Of a DNA stretch of 64,000 nt, positions 29,601-36,517 are shown piece after piece. Source of the DNA: Amycolatopsis sp. cg9 (lineage in GTDB: Bacteria > Actinomycetota > Actinomycetes > Mycobacteriales > Pseudonocardiaceae); assembly GCF_041346945.1 (NCBI RefSeq), contig NZ_CP166850.1:8602501-8666500 (forward strand), given 5' to 3'. Within the stretch, counting starts at the first letter, position 1; each line of letters starts with the position of its first letter. A program made the translations under genes and the position numbers. Below the pieces are notes generated by a model. It was not told the DNA's origin, made no database searches, and saw only the letters and a list, made by a program, of their open reading frames with translations.

Positions 29601-31288
29601 GACGCCGGGGCGCGGACCGGGCCGGGGCGCTCGGCGCCGGCGTTGTCCTGCGTCGCGGCGGCGAAGCGCTCCAGGGTCGGCGCGTCGAAGATCTGGTACG
29701 GCGACACGGGTCCGAACACTTCGAGCACGCGGCCGGCCACCCGGACGGCGGTGAGCGAGTCCCCGCCGAGGTGGAAGAAGTTGTCGTCGAGGCCGACGCG
29801 CTCGACCCCCAGGACGTCCGCCCAGATCGCGGCGAGCAGCTGCTCGGCCGGGGTGCGCGGGGCGCGGTAGCCGGTTCCGGCGTGGGCCGGCTCCGGCAGG
29901 GCGGCGCGGTCGACCTTGCCCGCGGCGGTCAGCGGCAGCTGCGCCAGCGAAGTCAGGCTCGCCGGGATCAGGTGCTCCGGCAGGGACTTCGCCAGGAAGT
30001 CGCGGACTTCCGGGTACTCGAGCGGTTCGGCGGCGACGACGTACGCCGCCAGCCGGGTGCCGTTCGCGGCCTCGTGCGGCACGACCGCGCACGCGGTGAC
30101 CGCGGGGTGCGCGGCCAGCGCGTTCTCGACCTCGCCGGGCTCGACGCGGAAGCCGCGGATCTTCACCTGGTCGTCGGCGCGGCCGAGGAACTCCAGCTCG
30201 CCGCCGCGAGTGCGGCGGGCACGGTCGCCGGTGCGGTACATCCGGGCTCCGGGCTCGGCCGAGAACGGGTCCGCGACGAACCGGGCGGCGGTGCGGCCGC
30301 CGTCGCCGAGGTACCCGGCGGCGAGGAGGGACCCGCCGAGGTACAGCTCGCCCTCGTCGACCGGCCGCAGGTGGTCGTCGAGCAGGTGCGCGACCCGGTC
30401 GCCGACCGGGGTGCCGACGGTGACCGGCCGCCCGGGCCGGACCTCGTGCACGGTCGAGGTGATCACCGTTTCGGTCGGGCCGTAGGCGTTGAACAGCCGG
30501 ACGCCGGTCCGCTCGAGCCAGGTGGCGGCCGCGGCCGGGGAGAGCCGGTCGCTGCCGGAGATCATGGTCCGCAGCGTGGGCGGCACGGCCCGGCCGGCGG
30601 CCACCGACGCGACGAGGTCGTGGAAGTACCCGGCGGCGACGTTGGCGACGGTGACGTGCTCGGCTTCGAGCAGCTGCCAGAACTCTTCGGCGGACCGGAG
30701 CTTGGCTTCGGGGACAACCAGGCAGGCGCCGGCGGTCAGCGCGGTGGTGATCTGCTCGACGGCGACGTCCACAGTGGACCGCGCGAAGTGGAGGACGACG
30801 TCGTCGGAGCGGAGGTCGAAGCGAGCGGAGACGGCTTCGACGTGCGCGGCCAAGGCGCGGTGCCCGACGGCGACGGCCTTCGGCTCGCCCGTGGTGCCCG
30901 AGGTGTGGATGAGGTAGGCGAGCGGTTCGCCGTCGGCCGGTGCCGCGGGCTCACCGCCGCCGGGCCGCACCGCCCCGCCGTCCAGGACGAACCGCGCGCC
31001 GGCCCCCGTCAGCAGGCGCTCGGTGCGTTCGGCCGGCGCCGCCGGGTCCAGGGGCAGGTGCACCCCGCCCGCCCGCCAGACCGCGAGCAGGCCGGTGACC
31101 TGGTCGAACCGGTCTTCACTGCGTACCGCGACCACGTCACCCGGCCGGGCGCCCGCCGCCGTCAGCCTCTCGGCCGTGGTCGCGACCAGCTCCTCGAGCT
31201 CGCCGTAGGTGAGCGTCCGGGCCCCGCACCGCAAGGCCGGGCGGGTGGAATCGATCGTCACGGCCGGTTTTTCGTCCTGCACCGACAT
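26651..31288 (-). CDS. NRPS B: A-PCP-C-A-PCP, initiating synthetase
   Basis: The protein has 1545 aa from ATG 31288, chosen because the protein then opens directly into A-domain core A1. It begins with an A domain and has no starter C domain, so the first residue is not N-acylated by this enzyme. Domains are A1 ~10-480, PCP1 (LGGDS, Ser511), C ~545-970, A2 ~985-1460, PCP2 (LGGNS, Ser1505). Hand-read codes are DVENMSAIT for A1 and DALQFGGGF for A2; neither matches a code I can name safely. The C domain active site reads HHIVWDEGS, so the usual Gly after Asp is Glu. Core A3 of A1 is TSGTTGEPKA. It is translationally coupled to NRPS C. Confidence 0.92.
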   Translation of the reverse strand: MSVQDEKPAVTIDSTRPALRCGARTLTYGELEELVATTAERLTAAGARPGDVVAVRSEDRFDQVTGLLAVWRAGGVHLPLDPAAPAERTERLLTGAGARFVLDGGAVRPGGGEPAAPADGEPLAYLIHTSGTTGEPKAVAVGHRALAAHVEAVSARFDLRSDDVVLHFARSTVDVAVEQITTALTAGACLVVPEAKLRSAEEFWQLLEAEHVTVANVAAGYFHDLVASVAAGRAVPPTLRTMISGSDRLSPAAAATWLERTGVRLFNAYGPTETVITSTVHEVRPGRPVTVGTPVGDRVAHLLDDHLRPVDEGELYLGGSLLAAGYLGDGGRTAARFVADPFSAEPGARMYRTGDRARRTRGGELEFLGRADDQVKIRGFRVEPGEVENALAAHPAVTACAVVPHEAANGTRLAAYVVAAEPLEYPEVRDFLAKSLPEHLIPASLTSLAQLPLTAAGKVDRAALPEPAHAGTGYRAPRTPAEQLLAAIWADVLGVERVGLDDNFFHLGGDSLTAVRVAGRVLEVFGPVSPYQIFDAPTLERFAAATQDNAGAERPGPVRAPASDAPLSRFQRGLWLLDAWQPGTPTYNVPWVFDLDGPLDAGLLGAALQRVVDRHEALRTTFEVTGTLPRQVIHPHLDVPFKVTEAADPAGLIAADARTPFDLTTGPLLRARLVRTSAATATLVLVFHHIVWDEGSLAVLDRELRECYTALVEGREPRLPGLAVQYADYANWLQDTGIAERQLGFWAEHLRGLPDRPAVVPDHPRPAEPAHLCGYHRFALDAGLAAAVREFAQEADATPFMVLLAGLVLAVHRTGGAADLVVGTPVSVRERPELDALIGYFITLLPLRFRVEAGATRRDVLDHVRGVALDGYRHQDVPLEEITGRVLGERSGDRNPLFQLVFEMHTADPDPLPYGEARLSRRLHVNELSRFDLSWSVEDDGTGFGGRIEYDTDLFEAATLTALGEAWLTAVTELVTEPDEFVRPEATETAVLPVHELFERQAALSPDAVALVSGDDELSYAELNARANRVARRLRAHGVTEGAVAAVLIERDTDLVVALLGVLKAGAGYTLLDPELPEARRADAIAASGARLVVDRAFVAAADGPGDDLGVAVEVDAVACVMFTSGSTGRPKGVAASHRALAGTYLDQDYALFAPGEVWLQCSPVSWDAFGLEVYGPLLFGGTCVLHPGQRPDPETMTALVARHGVTQLQLSATLFNFLVDEFPAIFAGLRVVFTGGERASVAHVARLRERYPHVRIVNGYGPVESMGFTTCHVVGAADVTAAAIPIGVPVAHKDVRVLDDHFRPSAEGELYATGAGLALGYVGQPGLTADRFLPDPLGPPGSRMYRTGDVGGRTPDGLLTITGRADDQVKIRGFRVEPGEVAAALARHAGVRDCAVVAHGDGLAAYVVARAAAPGYQDVCDHLATLLPDYMIPASVTALDALPLTANGKLDRSGLPDPDGVVAAVPADPAATEAERLVSAVWAEVLGIDAVGVDDSFFRLGGNSLAAVRVALRLSTETGTRVAPRLVFASRTVRALARRLEVRA

Positions 31289-31367
31289 GCTGGGCTCACC
31301 CCGAACTGACCACAAAGGACGGACACGGAACCTGCTCGGGCGCGGGGACCGCGCCACTGGGGAAAAA

Positions 31368-32615
31368 CTAAGCGGTGGGAACGGCTCCGACCGGCAGGTC
31401 GAGCGGCAGTTCCGCGGCGGCAGGAGCGGCAGGCCAGACGTCGTCGGCGGCGACGGCGTCCGGCCGGTACTTGCCCAGCGCGCTGATCAGCAGCCGCGTC
31501 TCCAGCGCCAGCGCCTCGACCAGCCGCACCAGTCCTCCGGCACGGTCTTCGTCGACGGCGACCAGCGCCGCCCGGCCGAGCGCTGCCGCGCGGACGCCGT
31601 GGGCCAGCGCCTTCACCACCCGGGTGCCCTCCCACATGCGCCCGCCCGCCAGCAGGCAGCCGTCCGGGCGGCCGATCCGGCGCAGGCACTCGGCGAGCGG
31701 GAGGCCGACGTGGCCGAGGAAGGCCGTGGGCGCCCAGCCCGTGCCGCCCTCGGCGCCGTCGACGGTGACCGCGTCCGCCCCGGCCGCCCACGCGACCCGG
31801 GCGGCTTCGGCGACGTCCCGGCCCGGCGGCAGCTTCACCCAGACCCGGGCCCGCGGGAAGTTGTTGCGCATCAGGCGGATCTGCTGCCGAAGGATCTCGG
31901 CGGTGAACGTGCCGGGACTGCCCGACCGCAGCTTCCGCTCCCCGCGGCCGAGCGCGGTGAGCGCGTACTGCCCGTCGACCCGGGCCGCCGCGGCCGCGTC
32001 GAGCAGGGTCATCCCGCCGAGTCCGGGCTTGGCGCCCTGCCCCACCTTCAGCTCGAACCCGAGCCGGCCGCCGTCGAGCAGCGCCGACGCGGCCGGGTCG
32101 CTGTAGACGAGGTTCCAGACTTCGGCGTCGGCGTCTTCGGTGCTCTGCTGCACCACGACACCGCCGAGCCCGTCCGGCACCTCCCCGGCGTACGCCCGGA
32201 CGCGGGTGAGCAGGGCGTTCGCGTACCCGTTGACCGGTACGACGTTCTCGCCGAGCACCATCGGGATCCCGAGCCGCCCGGCTTGGCGTGACGCCGCCAT
32301 CGCGAGCTCACCGCCGCCGAGCTGCGTCGACCCGAACGCCGAGAGGAACACCGGCAGCGGCGAGGCGAACCCGCCGATCGCGGTCGCCAGGTCGACGTCG
32401 GAGAACAGCGGTTCGCGGCCCAGCTCGATCAGCTTCTCCAGCCGCAGCGGCACGAACACCGGCGGCACCAGCCGCGCGCGGTCCAGTTCGTCGCCGTCCG
32501 GCGCGACCGCGCCGAACACCTCGCTGCCGTAGGCGGATTCGTCGGGGAACACCGCGGCGGCGCCCCGCGCGGCCCGGTCCCGGACCGCCGCCTCGGGGAA
32601 GCCGGCGGCCTTCAC
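31368..32615 (-). CDS. FMN-dependent glutamate-synthase-like (GltB central/FMN domain) protein
   Basis: The protein has 415 aa. GTG 32615 overlaps the upstream stop (GTGA). It matches the FMN-binding barrel of glutamate synthase: KVGQGAKPGLGG, VWVKLPPGRDVAEAA and VDGAEGGTGWAP correspond to the GltB segments around FMN. It lacks the N-terminal amidotransferase domain with its catalytic Cys, and the 3Fe-4S cysteines are not visible. It is therefore a free FMN oxidoreductase domain. Position in the mutase operon suggests work on the 3-methylaspartate/glutamate branch, perhaps a reductive amination or desaturation. The actual reaction is unknown. Confidence 0.8.
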   Translation of the reverse strand: MKAAGFPEAAVRDRAARGAAAVFPDESAYGSEVFGAVAPDGDELDRARLVPPVFVPLRLEKLIELGREPLFSDVDLATAIGGFASPLPVFLSAFGSTQLGGGELAMAASRQAGRLGIPMVLGENVVPVNGYANALLTRVRAYAGEVPDGLGGVVVQQSTEDADAEVWNLVYSDPAASALLDGGRLGFELKVGQGAKPGLGGMTLLDAAAAARVDGQYALTALGRGERKLRSGSPGTFTAEILRQQIRLMRNNFPRARVWVKLPPGRDVAEAARVAWAAGADAVTVDGAEGGTGWAPTAFLGHVGLPLAECLRRIGRPDGCLLAGGRMWEGTRVVKALAHGVRAAALGRAALVAVDEDRAGGLVRLVEALALETRLLISALGKYRPDAVAADDVWPAAPAAAELPLDLPVGAVPTA

Positions 32616-34870
32616 GGCGCCACCAGCCCGGGGACCTTCGGGTAGGCGTTGACCCGCCACACCGCGTCGAGGCCGGTGAGGAACCGGACCAGCCGTTCCA
32701 GCCCCAGCCCGAAGCCCGCGCTGGCCGGGATGCCGTCGCGGACCATGTCGAGGTACCAGCCGTACTTGGCCGGGTTCTCCCCGGTTTCGCGCATCCGCGT
32801 GACGATCCGCGCGTAGTCGGACTCGCGTTCACTGCCGCTGGCCAGCTCACCGAACCCGCCGGGCGCGAGGAGGTCGAAGTTGCGCAGGACCCCGGGCTCG
32901 CTGGTCGCTTCGCGGTCGTAGAAGCCGCGGGAGCCCTTGGGGTAGTCGTCGACGAAGAACGGCCGCTCGGCGGTCCGGGACAGCAGTTCCTCGCCTGCCC
33001 AGTCGATCTCCGCGTCCGGGCTCTGCGGGTGGCCGAGCTCGTGCAGCCGGGCGACGGCGGCGGCGTGCGTGGTGCGGCCGAACGCCCCGGACAGGACGCC
33101 GGCGAGGTCCGCGAGGTCCCGGCCGAGCCCGGTCAGCTCGCCGGGGACCGTCGCGAGGACGTGCTTCACGACGTGCGTCAGCAGCCGTTCGGCGACGTCC
33201 TGGGCCTGTGCCCGGCTCGCGCCCGCGACCTCGACGTCGATCTGGTGGAACTCGGCGAGGTGCCGCCGCGTCGAGCAGGTTTCCACCGGTTCCGCGCGGA
33301 CGTTCGGCGCGATGTAGAAGATCTTGCCGAAGCCGAGCAGCGACGCCTGCTTGTACAGGATCCCGCTGGTCATCAGCTTGTAGCGGTGGCCGTAGTAGTC
33401 GACGTCGAGCTGCTTCGAGCCGCGGACGCCGGGGTCGGTGACCGGGCCGATCACCGGGGGCAGCAGCTCGGTGAACCCTTCGCCGCCCAGGAATTCCCGC
33501 ACGGCGGCCAGCACCTGGTGCTGGACGCGCAGCGCGGCCCGGGTGACGGGTGAGGCGAGGTGCACGGGCAGCGGCGGTGGCAGCTGCCCATCGGGGGTGT
33601 CGGTCATGGCGCTCCTGTCGGCTCCGGCCCCGGCCCGGCCGGGCGGGGGCGTGTCGAACTTCCGTTCCACGTGCGAAAGCGCGGCCAGCAGCCCGGCCGA
33701 GCCGGTCCGGTGCGGCCGGGTACCGCGCGGCGGCGGGCCGATCGGCAGCCCGCCGGTGTCCGCCCACTGCAGGCGGCCGTCGCCGTCGAGGTAGCTGCGC
33801 ACCCGGCCGGCGTTGTCCGGGTGCAGGCAGTACGGGATGTCGAGCAGGCCGCGGGCGAACGCCTCCGGCAGCGAACCGGTCGGGTCCTCGTCCAGGTCCA
33901 GCACGGCTTCGACCAGCGCGGCCGCCTCGGCGTGGATGCCGGTGTCCTCGGCGCCGGTCGCGGCCGGGGCCGCGGCGGCGGCGCGCGCGGCGAGTTCGAG
34001 CGCCTCGACGTTCTCCGCGACGGTCGGGATCCGGTGGGCTTCCGCGGCCGTCTTGACGATCAGCCGGGCCGCGCCGGAGCGCACCGCGAGCCGCGCCGCG
34101 GAGGTCAGCAGCCGGGCGGCCCCGGCGCGCGTCCGCGGGAAGACACCCATGTAGGCGTAGACCACGACGTGCCACTCGACGCCGGGCAGGTACCGCGCGG
34201 CCAGCAGCCGCAACGCCCGGACGGCTTCCTCGTCCTGCGCCGGGTCCGTCTGCTGCGCGTAGCTCAGCGAGACGCTGCGGATGCCCTGCCGGGCGAAGAA
34301 GATCGCTTCGAGGACGCTGATCGCGACCAGCATCCCCGGCGGGCAGAGCTGCCCGAGCATGCAGCCGCCGAAGGTTTCCACGTGCGCCGAGCCGCTCGCC
34401 GCGGTCAGCCGGGCGCAGGCGTCGGTCCAGTGCCGCACCGCCGTCCGCAACGGGGTGCGGCTGTAGGGCAGGCAGTAGGACACCGGCCCGCCCTCGGTCG
34501 CGTCCAGCCCGGCGGCGACCAGGGTGGCGACGATGTCCTGCGGGCGCGCCGAACCGTGCCGCACCTGGACCGGGAAGTCCGGCCCGAGCACGCCGTCCAG
34601 GACCCCGCGGGTCACCTCCGGGCCGTGCGTGACGAGCGGGAAGCCGTTGAGCGGCGCGCCTTCGGCCAGGGCACGGGCCGCCGTGACGAGGTCGCCGACG
34701 CGGGTGTAGCTGTCGATGGTCAGGGTGCCCACCGTGGTGGCCGCGGCGTCGCGGGTGCGGCGCAGGCCGGCCCGCATGTCCGCCGGCGCCGGGAAGCCCA
34801 TCCGCGGCTGGACGACCAGCCGGCCCGCCGCGTGCTGCCGGGCGACGAACGTCCCGAACGGCACGCTCAC
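32612..34870 (-). CDS. glmE: Fusion: glutamate (methylaspartate) mutase large subunit + AsnRS-like synthetase core
   Basis: The protein has 752 aa, and GTG 34870 overlaps the small-subunit stop. Residues ~1-415 are methylaspartate mutase E: TLTIDSYTRVGD, LNGFPLVTHGPE, QVRHGSARP, GGPVSYCLPYSRTPLR. Residues ~422-752 are a class II aminoacyl-tRNA-synthetase core of the AspRS/AsnRS type, with motif 2 region VRAEP...RRHLAEFHQIDVEV, FFVDDYPKGSRGFYDR, and motif 3 AGFGLGLERLVRFL. No OB-fold anticodon domain is present, so it is not a tRNA synthetase. It resembles archaeal AsnA-like asparagine synthetase. No stop separates the two parts, though an internal ATG (33607) has an AGGAG upstream and could also yield the synthetase alone. 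Proposed role: glutamate to 3-methylaspartate, then amidation to 3-methylasparagine or loading onto a carrier. Confidence 0.88.
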   Translation of the reverse strand: MSVPFGTFVARQHAAGRLVVQPRMGFPAPADMRAGLRRTRDAAATTVGTLTIDSYTRVGDLVTAARALAEGAPLNGFPLVTHGPEVTRGVLDGVLGPDFPVQVRHGSARPQDIVATLVAAGLDATEGGPVSYCLPYSRTPLRTAVRHWTDACARLTAASGSAHVETFGGCMLGQLCPPGMLVAISVLEAIFFARQGIRSVSLSYAQQTDPAQDEEAVRALRLLAARYLPGVEWHVVVYAYMGVFPRTRAGAARLLTSAARLAVRSGAARLIVKTAAEAHRIPTVAENVEALELAARAAAAAPAATGAEDTGIHAEAAALVEAVLDLDEDPTGSLPEAFARGLLDIPYCLHPDNAGRVRSYLDGDGRLQWADTGGLPIGPPPRGTRPHRTGSAGLLAALSHVERKFDTPPPGRAGAGADRSAMTDTPDGQLPPPLPVHLASPVTRAALRVQHQVLAAVREFLGGEGFTELLPPVIGPVTDPGVRGSKQLDVDYYGHRYKLMTSGILYKQASLLGFGKIFYIAPNVRAEPVETCSTRRHLAEFHQIDVEVAGASRAQAQDVAERLLTHVVKHVLATVPGELTGLGRDLADLAGVLSGAFGRTTHAAAVARLHELGHPQSPDAEIDWAGEELLSRTAERPFFVDDYPKGSRGFYDREATSEPGVLRNFDLLAPGGFGELASGSERESDYARIVTRMRETGENPAKYGWYLDMVRDGIPASAGFGLGLERLVRFLTGLDAVWRVNAYPKVPGLVAP

Positions 34871-35289
34871 GACGCCACCCGCACCGGCAGCCCGGCCAGG
34901 TAGCGGCGGAAGGCGGTGAGGTCGCCGTCGCCGAAGACGCGGTCGAAGCCCGCCGCCCGCAGCCGGGTCTCCGCCTCGGCGCCGCGGCTGCCGTCGACGC
35001 CCAGTTTGCCGCCGATCACCAGCGCCGCGCCCGGGAGCGCGGCACGCAGGCGCGGGGCCAGGCGGAGGCCGTCGGTGGCGCCGTGGCCGTTGACCGTGCT
35101 GAGCACCACCAGGTCCGGGTCGAGCCGCCGGCATTCGGCGACGGCGAGCTCGTCCGGCACGCACGCGCCGAGGTTCGTCACCGCGAAGCCGAGCTCTTCC
35201 AGCAGCAGCTGCAGGTAGACGAGGTTCCAGGTGTGCGCGTCGGAGGCCGTGCTGCTGACCACCGCGACCGGGCGAAGTTCCGAAGTCAC
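34867..35289 (-). CDS. glmS: Glutamate mutase small, B12-binding subunit
   Basis: The protein has 140 aa. It has the cobalamin-binding Rossmann-like fold with SDAHTWN (His19 as the lower axial ligand), then STVNGHG and GGKLG in the later loops. The family motif is DxHxxG; here the last position is Asn. It forms the adenosylcobalamin enzyme with the mutase large subunit encoded next, interconverting L-glutamate and (2S,3S)-3-methylaspartate. In actinomycete clusters (friulimicin, malacidin, vicenistatin types) this pair supplies 3-methylaspartate. GTG 35289 lies 6 nt after a -10-like TAGGTT, so the mRNA is probably leaderless. Confidence 0.9.
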   Translation of the reverse strand: MTSELRPVAVVSSTASDAHTWNLVYLQLLLEELGFAVTNLGACVPDELAVAECRRLDPDLVVLSTVNGHGATDGLRLAPRLRAALPGAALVIGGKLGVDGSRGAEAETRLRAAGFDRVFGDGDLTAFRRYLAGLPVRVAS

Positions 35290-35295
35290 GCCCCG

Positions 35296-35426
35296 AACCT
35301 AGGCGGGGCACCCCGCCCCGACCGGCAGTTGCGGCGGCAGGACGGCGGCGAGAACCCGGCGGCGCGGAAACTGCCGCCGCACTGCCGCACCGGCTGCCGC
35401 CGCCCGCGCCCGCCGCCGCCTAGCGT
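35296..35426. promoter_or_regulatory. Divergent promoter of the mutase/NRPS and hydroxylase operons with CTGCCGC repeats
   Basis: The 205-bp gap 35290-35494 separates the divergent operons. On the plus strand CTGCCGC occurs at 35371, 35382 (exactly 11 bp later) and 35394. On the minus strand CTGCCGC and CTGCCGG lie within the 35320-35340 block, giving an inverted array. Minus-strand -10 candidate TAGGTT is 35301-35296, leading to a leaderless glmS start. Plus-strand -10 candidate TAGCGT is 35421-35426. Heptamers spaced 11 bp beside promoters are typical SARP targets. Confidence 0.5.
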
Positions 35427-35494
35427 CGGGGCACGAGCGAACCCGGGTGGCTCCACTGTGGACGCCCGCGGCGGGTGCGGCGAAAGGACAAACG

Positions 35495-36517
35495 ATGGGT
35501 TCCCTGGGCGTCAAAGAGTTCCTGCCGCTCGACTGGGTGGTCGAGCCCGGCGAGCCGGCGAGCGCCGAAGTGCGCGAGCTGACCGACCTCGACGCCGCCG
35601 TGGCGTGGCTCGCCGAGGCGGCGCCGTCGCTGCGGGCGGCGTTGCACCGCCACGGTGCGGTGCACCTGCGCGGCCTGCCGATCGGATGCGTCGAGGACTT
35701 CGGGCGCGTGCGCGACACGCTGATGCCGGCCCGCACGCCGTACCGCGAGAAGGCGACCCCGCGCAGCGACTTCGGCAACGGCGTCTTCTCCTCCACCGAC
35801 CTCCCGGCCGCGCAGCGGATCCGGATGCACAACGAGAACAGCTACACGCTCACCTTCCCCGGGCTGCTGATGTTCTCCTGCCTGATCGCGCCGGCCGAGG
35901 GCGGGGCCACACCGGTCGCCGACGTCCGGAAGGTGCTGCGCGCGCTGCCGGCGGAGCTCGTGGCGAAGGTCCGCGCGCACGGCTGGCTGCTCGACCGCAG
36001 CTACTCCGAGCACATCTCGACCGACTGGCGGACCGCGTTCGCCGCGGCCACCCGCGAGGACGTCGAACGCTACTGCGCCGAGAACCTGATCTCGGCCCGC
36101 TGGCAGGCGGACGGGCACCTGCGGACCAGCCAGCTGCGGCCCGGGATCATCAGCCACCCGGTCACCGGCGAGGAGGTCTGGTTCAACCACCTGGCCTTCT
36201 GGAACGAGTGGTCGCTCGACGAAGAGCTGCGCGAGACGCTGATCGACGAGTTCGGCCGCGACGACCTCCCGTTCAACACCGCCATCGGCGACGGCAGCCC
36301 GCTGACCCGCGAGGAGATGGCCGCGCTCGACGCCGCCTACGACGCCGCGACCGTGCGCAAGCAGTGGCGGCCGGGCGACCTGCTGCTCGTCGACAACATC
36401 CTGAACACCCACGGCCGCGACCCGTTCCGCGGGGACCGCAAGATCGTCGTCGCGATGGGCGAACCCGTCGACGTGGCCGGCTGCGCGCCGACCGTCGCGC
36501 CGGCCGGAGCCCGCTGA
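35495..36517 (+). CDS. SyrP-like Fe(II)/2-oxoglutarate-dependent amino acid beta-hydroxylase (TauD/TfdA family)
   Basis: The protein has 340 aa. ATG 35495 has AAAGGA 7 nt upstream. The iron triad is HNE (His112, Glu114) and His306 in THGRDPF, with a 2-oxoglutarate-binding Arg just after (GDRKI). Segments TPYREKATPRS, MHNENSYTLTFP and APAEGGATPVADVR match the SyrP/KtzO/KtzP group, which hydroxylates carrier-bound Asp or Glu at the beta carbon. The stop overlaps the next start (TGATG), and the next gene is an A-T didomain with a Gln-like code. The likely substrate is therefore Gln or Glu bound to that carrier. Confidence 0.87.
   Translation: MGSLGVKEFLPLDWVVEPGEPASAEVRELTDLDAAVAWLAEAAPSLRAALHRHGAVHLRGLPIGCVEDFGRVRDTLMPARTPYREKATPRSDFGNGVFSSTDLPAAQRIRMHNENSYTLTFPGLLMFSCLIAPAEGGATPVADVRKVLRALPAELVAKVRAHGWLLDRSYSEHISTDWRTAFAAATREDVERYCAENLISARWQADGHLRTSQLRPGIISHPVTGEEVWFNHLAFWNEWSLDEELRETLIDEFGRDDLPFNTAIGDGSPLTREEMAALDAAYDAATVRKQWRPGDLLLVDNILNTHGRDPFRGDRKIVVAMGEPVDVAGCAPTVAPAGAR

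Noticed and set aside
26651..31288. Lipopeptide of the friulimicin/malacidin type, suggested by the glutamate mutase pair
   Set aside because: NRPS B starts with an A domain, without a starter C domain, acyl carrier or fatty acyl ligase. A-domain codes lack the Asp-rich pattern of calcium-dependent antibiotics.
32612..33607. Synthetase half as a genuine asparaginyl-tRNA synthetase
   Set aside because: The N-terminal OB-fold anticodon domain is absent, and the domain is joined to a mutase inside a biosynthetic operon.
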